This document shows positions 60,306 through 64,000 of a stretch of 64,000 bases of DNA, piece by piece. Made by a program: the position numbers and the translations under genes. Position 1 is the first letter of the stretch; every line of letters starts with the position of its first letter. The notes beneath the pieces are model-generated. The model had not been told where the DNA came from. It ran no database searches and was given only the letters and a program-made list of their open reading frames with translations. Source of the DNA: Leisingera caerulea DSM 24564 (lineage in GTDB: Bacteria > Pseudomonadota > Alphaproteobacteria > Rhodobacterales > Rhodobacteraceae); the NCBI RefSeq assembly GCF_000473325.1, contig NZ_AXBI01000021.1, forward strand, positions 1-64,000, written 5' to 3'.

Positions 60306-60521
60306 CGGTCTTCCTCAGTTTTTCGAATGTGAGGAATGAACCGCCGTAAGGTCAGGCGCATTAAACTGTGACATATCCGCGGGGTAAAAAACCAGCGGGC
60401 GGCGGAGGTTCGCCCGGGGCCGGTGCGGTTACGCTCTTGCGCTGGCGGTCTGCTGCGGCAAAGACTGGTCAAGCCCCGGTTGCGACGCGCGGGGCAGGCA
60501 TTTCAACAGGAGGATGCGGAA

Positions 60522-61943
60522 TTGAGCCGCGACATGACATGTTTGGCCGCGCGGCCGGGGCGCCGAGCGGGGCCGTGCCGGGTGCTGCTGGCGGGTTTGC
60601 ATATATTAATCCTGCTGGCGGCGGTGTGCCTTGGCGGCGGCGGTGCCCAGGCCCAGAACGCGGCCGACCCGGTGCAGACCGACGGCCGGATCGAGGTCGG
60701 CGAAGCAGCGGTGCGCGACAGCGAAATCCTGAACCGGATCGAGAAGCTGCTGGCGGAAATCGAAGGTTACGGGTCGGTGAATGTGTCTGTTTCCGAAGGG
60801 GTGGTCCGCATCACCGGCGAGGTGATCGACAACACCGCCCAGGACCGGCTGACGCAGATCATAAACCGGGTGGCCGGTGTGGTGGCGATCGAAAACGAAA
60901 CCCAGATCAGCGGCACCCTGGAGGAACGGCTGGCCCCGGCGATGGACCGGATTGCCGCCCGCACCCGCAACCTGCTGGCAAACGGGCCGATCTTTCTGGT
61001 GGCGCTGGCCGCCTTTGCGGCAGTGGCGGCGGGCGGCTGGCTGCTGACCACGCGGATCGGCATCTGGACCCGGCTGGCGCCCAATGCCTTTATCGCCGAT
61101 GTCTACCGGGCGGTGGCGCGGATCCTGTTCATCCTGACCGGGCTGGTGCTGGCGCTGGACATTCTGAACGCCACCGCGCTGATCGGCGCGGTGCTGGGCG
61201 CGGCGGGGGTGGTTGGCCTGGCGCTTGGCTTTGCGGTGCGCGACACAGTGGAGAATTTCATCGCCTCCATCCTGCTCAGCTTGCGGCAGCCGTTCCGGCC
61301 CAATGATTTTGTCGATATCCAGGGCGATCAGGGCACGGTGGCGCGGCTGACCTCGCGCGCGACGATCCTGATCTCGCCCGAGGGCAACCATATCCGCATT
61401 CCCAATGCCACCGTGTTCAAGGGCCGGATTGTGAATTTCACCCGCGATCCCCGGCGCCGCTTCGGCTTTGACCTTGGCGTGGATGCGGATGCGGATCTGG
61501 CGGCGGCGCTGTCCACCGCCGTTGCCGCGCTGGAGGCGCAGGCGTTTGTGCTGGACGATCCCGAAGTCGGCGCCTGGATCAGCGAAGTGGGGGACTCCAA
61601 CGTGATCCTGACCTTCACCGGCTGGGTGGATCAGACCCGGGTGGATTTCGCCAAGGCGCGCGGCGAGGCGATCCGCGCCGCCAAGATGGCGCTGGAGGCG
61701 GCGGGCTTTGGCCTGCCGGAGCCGATCTACAGGGTGCGCCTGGACAATGCGGCGGATGCAGCAGCCCCTCCGGCCCGGGACACCGGGGCCCGGAAGGGCG
61801 CGGCTGAGCCTGCCAGCGCCGAATTGCCGGAAGCGGCCGATCCGGAACGGGCGGAGCTGGCGGCCGCCGGCGCGGCAGAGCGGGAGCGCGAAGGGCTGGA
61901 TGGCGGGGAAAACCTGCTGGATGCCCGGCAAAAGGCAGAGTGA
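60522..61943 (+). CDS. BON-domain mechanosensitive channel (MscS family)
   Basis: A 473-residue membrane protein. The TTG at 60522 is favoured because AGGAGG lies 8 bases upstream; an ATG at 60534 is the alternative. It has a signal sequence (about 15-45), then a BON domain (about 65-130; SEILNRIEKLLAEIEGYGSVNVSVSEGVVRITGEVIDNTAQDRL). Three membrane helices follow (about 155-275), the last with the MscS pore pattern GAVLGAAGVVGLALGFAVRDTVENFIASILL. The cytoplasmic MscS beta domain (RPNDFVDIQGDQGTVARLTSRATILISPEGNHIRIPNATV) leads into a charged Ala-rich tail. It should release osmolytes on hypo-osmotic shock. Confidence 0.9.
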   Translation: MSRDMTCLAARPGRRAGPCRVLLAGLHILILLAAVCLGGGGAQAQNAADPVQTDGRIEVGEAAVRDSEILNRIEKLLAEIEGYGSVNVSVSEGVVRITGEVIDNTAQDRLTQIINRVAGVVAIENETQISGTLEERLAPAMDRIAARTRNLLANGPIFLVALAAFAAVAAGGWLLTTRIGIWTRLAPNAFIADVYRAVARILFILTGLVLALDILNATALIGAVLGAAGVVGLALGFAVRDTVENFIASILLSLRQPFRPNDFVDIQGDQGTVARLTSRATILISPEGNHIRIPNATVFKGRIVNFTRDPRRRFGFDLGVDADADLAAALSTAVAALEAQAFVLDDPEVGAWISEVGDSNVILTFTGWVDQTRVDFAKARGEAIRAAKMALEAAGFGLPEPIYRVRLDNAADAAAPPARDTGARKGAAEPASAELPEAADPERAELAAAGAAEREREGLDGGENLLDARQKAE

Positions 61944-61979
61944 CAGCGCCGCAGGGCGGCATCTCCCGCACATGAAAAC

Positions 61980-62002
61980 GGCCCGGCTGCAGCAGCCGGG
62001 CC
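61980..62002. terminator. terminator between the MscS gene and the convergent small membrane gene
   Basis: Arms GGCCCGGCTGC (61980-61990) and GCAGCCGGGCC (61992-62002) around one base; the real loop is larger. AAAAC on the left gives a GTTTT tail on the minus strand, so it best serves the gene at 62026-62211. Confidence 0.7.
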
Positions 62003-62025
62003 GGTACGTGCAAAATACGGCAGGG

Positions 62026-62211
62026 TTAGATGTTTGCCGCAGAGGACCTTGGGCCTGCCACCAGCCAAGCGATAAAGCCCAGCACCGGCAGGATCAGGAT
62101 AACGAGCACCCAGATGATCTTGGCGGCGGTTGACGCCCCGGATCCCAGGACCTGAATAATTGCATAAATGTCCGCAGCCAGTACCAGCAGGCCAATCAGT
62201 CCGTATTCCAT
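62026..62211 (-). CDS. small PLDc_N-type membrane protein
   Basis: A 61-residue protein with two membrane helices (about 3-24 and 30-52). It has the phospholipase D-nuclease N-terminal pattern (AAKIIWVLVILILPVLGFIAWLVAGPRS), found as stand-alone stress-linked small proteins. An EcfG-type promoter is 35-59 bases upstream. Confidence 0.85.
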   Translation of the reverse strand: MEYGLIGLLVLAADIYAIIQVLGSGASTAAKIIWVLVILILPVLGFIAWLVAGPRSSAANI

Positions 62212-62245
62212 GGTATTTCCCTTCCGCTAAATGTTCTGGAAACTA

Positions 62246-62270
62246 AACGCTTGCAGCCGGAGATTGTTCC
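62246..62270 (-). promoter_or_regulatory. EcfG-type promoter of the PLDc_N-type gene
   Basis: On the minus strand, GGAAC (62270-62266), 16 bases, CGTT (62249-62246). It is an exact match to the general stress consensus. Confidence 0.8.
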
Positions 62271-62409
62271 CAACTTCTTCCATCCCGCTGATTTAGAAGG
62301 TTTCTTCTCTGGCCGTGCCGTGTTTTCAGGGCGGCGGCAGCCTGAGCCCGCTAAGCGCGGCAAGGTCGGGCAGGAGGCCTAAGCGGAACCCGGCTAAAAA
62401 ACGGGCAAA

Positions 62410-62442
62410 AAAAAAGCGCAGCGGGCTGCGCTGCGCTTTTTT
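62410..62442. terminator. strong bidirectional terminator
   Basis: Perfect 13-bp arms AAAAAAGCGCAGC (62410-62422) and GCTGCGCTTTTTT (62430-62442) with a 7-base loop, 21 bases past the end of the minus-strand gene at 62464. Confidence 0.9.
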
Positions 62443-62463
62443 CATAATCTGAGACGTCGTGGA

Positions 62464-62712
62464 TCACCCGTCGTCCTTGGCATCTTCTTCCGGGCTTTGA
62501 ATGTCGACGGTCGGAACCGTCACGGTCACGTCTTTGGAGCCGGTTTCGATGTCGCCAACGTCGGCCTCGAATTCAGGCAGCTGTCCGCCTTCGACATTGA
62601 CGTCGACGTCAGGCAGACGGGTCTCTTCGGTTTGATCGATGTCGATCATGTAGACTGCGAAAACCAGCACAATAATGCCGGCCACTGCGGCGAAAATATA
62701 AGAGGGTTTCAT
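62464..62712 (-). CDS. small single-pass membrane protein of unknown function
   Basis: An 82-residue protein with one N-terminal membrane helix (about 4-23, SYIFAAVAGIIVLVFAVYMI) and a strongly acidic outer tail (VDVNVEGGQLPEFEADVGDIETGSKDVTVTVPTVDIQSPEEDAKDD). The tail has an alternating D-V pattern. I do not know its function. It has its own EcfG-type promoter and terminator, so it is a real, stress-regulated gene. Confidence 0.85.
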   Translation of the reverse strand: MKPSYIFAAVAGIIVLVFAVYMIDIDQTEETRLPDVDVNVEGGQLPEFEADVGDIETGSKDVTVTVPTVDIQSPEEDAKDDG

Positions 62713-62744
62713 AGTACTGTCCTTTCGGGTTGTGTCAGCCGGTC

Positions 62745-62770
62745 AACGCACCGGCGTCCGCAAAGGTTCC
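62745..62770 (-). promoter_or_regulatory. EcfG-type promoter of the small acidic membrane protein gene
   Basis: On the minus strand, GGAAC (62770-62766), 17 bases, CGTT (62748-62745), 33 bases before the start codon. Confidence 0.8.
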
Positions 62771-62884
62771 CGGACTTTATGCTGCAGTTGCAGGTTTCCG
62801 CAGGGGAATACTGGGTCAAGCTTTTGAATTATATAGAAAAAAATTTACTGCAGGCCGCGGGTGCGCTGCAGCATATTTGCTGAT

Positions 62885-63802
62885 TTACAGGCCGGTGCCG
62901 CGGTCCCAGGGCGGCACATCGCCGCCGAGATGCTCAAGAATGAAGTCGATGAACACCCGTACCTTAGCAGGCAGATGGCGGCGCTCCGGGTATATCGCAT
63001 AAAGGGTCTGAGACGGCAGCGGACAGTCAGGCAGCACTCTTATCAGCCGTCCTGCAGCAAGGTCGGGCCCTGCAGTGAAGCTTGGCAGCCGCCCGATGCC
63101 CGTGCCGTCCAGGATCGCCTCCCGCAGCGCTTCGCCGTTGTTGACGCTGTAGCTGCCGTGCGGCCGGAAGGTTTCCACCTTGCCATCGCAGTGAAAGATC
63201 CATTCCTGAAAATCCCGGCTGTAGGAATACTGGAGGCAGTTGTGACGGCTCAGCTCAGCGACGGTTTCCGGCGTGCCGCACCGCTCCAGATAATCCGGAG
63301 AGGCCGTCAGGATGTTGTGCAGGGGCGCAATCTTGCGGGCGACAAGCGCGGAATCGGCCAGGGTCCCGCCGCGCAGTGCCAGGTCAAAACCGTCCGCGAA
63401 CAGGTCCGTCAACCGATCATCCATCACCATGTCCACCGCCACGCCGGGGTAGCGCGAGAGAAATCCGGAGATCAGCGGAGCCACATGCAGGCGCCCGAAG
63501 GCCATCGGCACATTGACCCTGAGCCGCCCCTTGGGCGCTGCCTGAAGCGCCAGAACGCTGTCCTCCGCCTCTTGCGCGGCCTCCAGCGCCTGGACGGCAT
63601 GGGCATAGAAATGCTCGCCCGCCTCGGTCAGGCTGACATTGCGGGTGGAGCGGTGGAACAGTTGCGCGCCAAGCCGTTTTTCAATCTGGGTGATCCGCTT
63701 GCTCACGGCGGATTTCGACACCCCCAGCCGCCGCGCCGCAGCCGCGAACCCATGGGTTTCGGCGACCGCCACGACCACCGGTATATCTCCCATTCCTTGC
63801 AT
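62885..63802 (-). CDS. LysR-family transcriptional regulator
   Basis: A 305-residue LysR regulator. The winged helix (about 5-62) reads IPVVVAVAETHGFAAAARRLGVSKSAVSKRITQIEKRLGAQLFHRSTRNVSLTEAG. The effector domain has VPMAFGRLHVAPLISGFLSRYPGVAVDMVMDD and LFADGFDLALRGG. It belongs to the CrgA-like group often controlling divergent oxidoreductases. The ATG at 63802 has GGAGG 6 bases upstream, better than the ATG 6 bases earlier that touches it. The likely divergent target lies beyond the right edge. Confidence 0.9.
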   Translation of the reverse strand: MQGMGDIPVVVAVAETHGFAAAARRLGVSKSAVSKRITQIEKRLGAQLFHRSTRNVSLTEAGEHFYAHAVQALEAAQEAEDSVLALQAAPKGRLRVNVPMAFGRLHVAPLISGFLSRYPGVAVDMVMDDRLTDLFADGFDLALRGGTLADSALVARKIAPLHNILTASPDYLERCGTPETVAELSRHNCLQYSYSRDFQEWIFHCDGKVETFRPHGSYSVNNGEALREAILDGTGIGRLPSFTAGPDLAAGRLIRVLPDCPLPSQTLYAIYPERRHLPAKVRVFIDFILEHLGGDVPPWDRGTGL

Positions 63803-64000
63803 TGGCATCCTCCGGAGCCGGGTGAGTTTTTCTCAACAATTGGTTTCATGCTAGCCGGATTATCTATCAGTGGGAAACCCGCTACATTTTTCGCGTCATC
63901 CGGGCGACCTGCGAAGGCAAAACCGCGGTCAACGGTCCGCTTACCGGAATGCCATGGCGCGGCCCTGTGCGCCGCAGCCCGAACCCTGAATTGGAGAGTT
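63803..64000. other. right-edge intergenic region
   Basis: 198 bases upstream of the LysR gene with no supported coding sequence on either strand. An AT-rich stretch around 63826-63875 (TTTTTCTCAACAATTGG, then ATTATCTATCAG) could hold a divergent promoter and the LysR operator. Confidence 0.4.

Overview
The window looks like part of an extrachromosomal replicon (plasmid or chromid) of a marine alphaproteobacterium of the Roseobacter group (Rhodobacteraceae). The evidence is high GC, many TRAP transporters, an ectoine-catabolic cluster arranged as in Ruegeria, EcfG-type general-stress promoters, and a self-contained replication/partition module with iterons and ParB-type palindromes. No rRNA, tRNA, CRISPR array, insertion sequence or phage gene was found.

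Layout. (1) 19-12031, minus strand: ectoine/5-hydroxyectoine uptake and catabolism, in transcription order enuR, uehABC (TRAP), usp, eutABCDE, asnC, ssd. The last gene, ssd, is frameshifted, and the aminotransferase needed in the pathway is not present. (2) 12122-13222: a solitary GSU2403-type nucleotidyltransferase-fold gene behind two palindromes. (3) 13230-25512, minus: a complete quinohemoprotein amine dehydrogenase (QHNDH) operon, qhpG-A-D-C-B-F-E and an AraC regulator, running into an aldehyde dehydrogenase and an acyl-CoA synthetase. Together these would convert primary amine to aldehyde, carboxylate and acyl-CoA. A second AraC regulator is divergent at 25673. (4) 26776-31341: replicon maintenance, with parS-like sites, parB, parA, an iteron origin and a Rep_3 initiator. 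(5) 31370-37560: a MarR-like regulator divergent from a TRAP transporter fused in one operon to 5-oxoprolinase PxpBCA. (6) 37568-41761: mdeB, mdeA and mdeR for methionine degradation. (7) 41780-46143: small redox and hypothetical genes with a LysR regulator.

(8) 46165-55360, minus: eight tightly packed genes encoding a Hanks-type Ser/Thr kinase, an FHA protein, a PP2C phosphatase, three unlike P-loop/dynamin-type GTPases, a small roadblock/LC7-like protein and an unknown protein. This is the best candidate for an undescribed system: a phospho-signalling module wired to membrane-remodelling GTPases, with no type VI secretion genes beside it. (9) 55738-62770: heme oxygenase plus bacteriophytochrome (HWE kinase with fused receiver), followed by a general-stress neighbourhood (CsbD, PPOX-like protein, degenerate receiver, BON-MscS channel, two small membrane proteins). 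Three transcription units there have GGAAC-N16/17-CGTT promoters. (10) A LysR regulator closes the window.

Start codons were chosen from family alignment, Shine-Dalgarno spacing and overlap with neighbours. All functional names come from motif recognition by eye. No database search was run.
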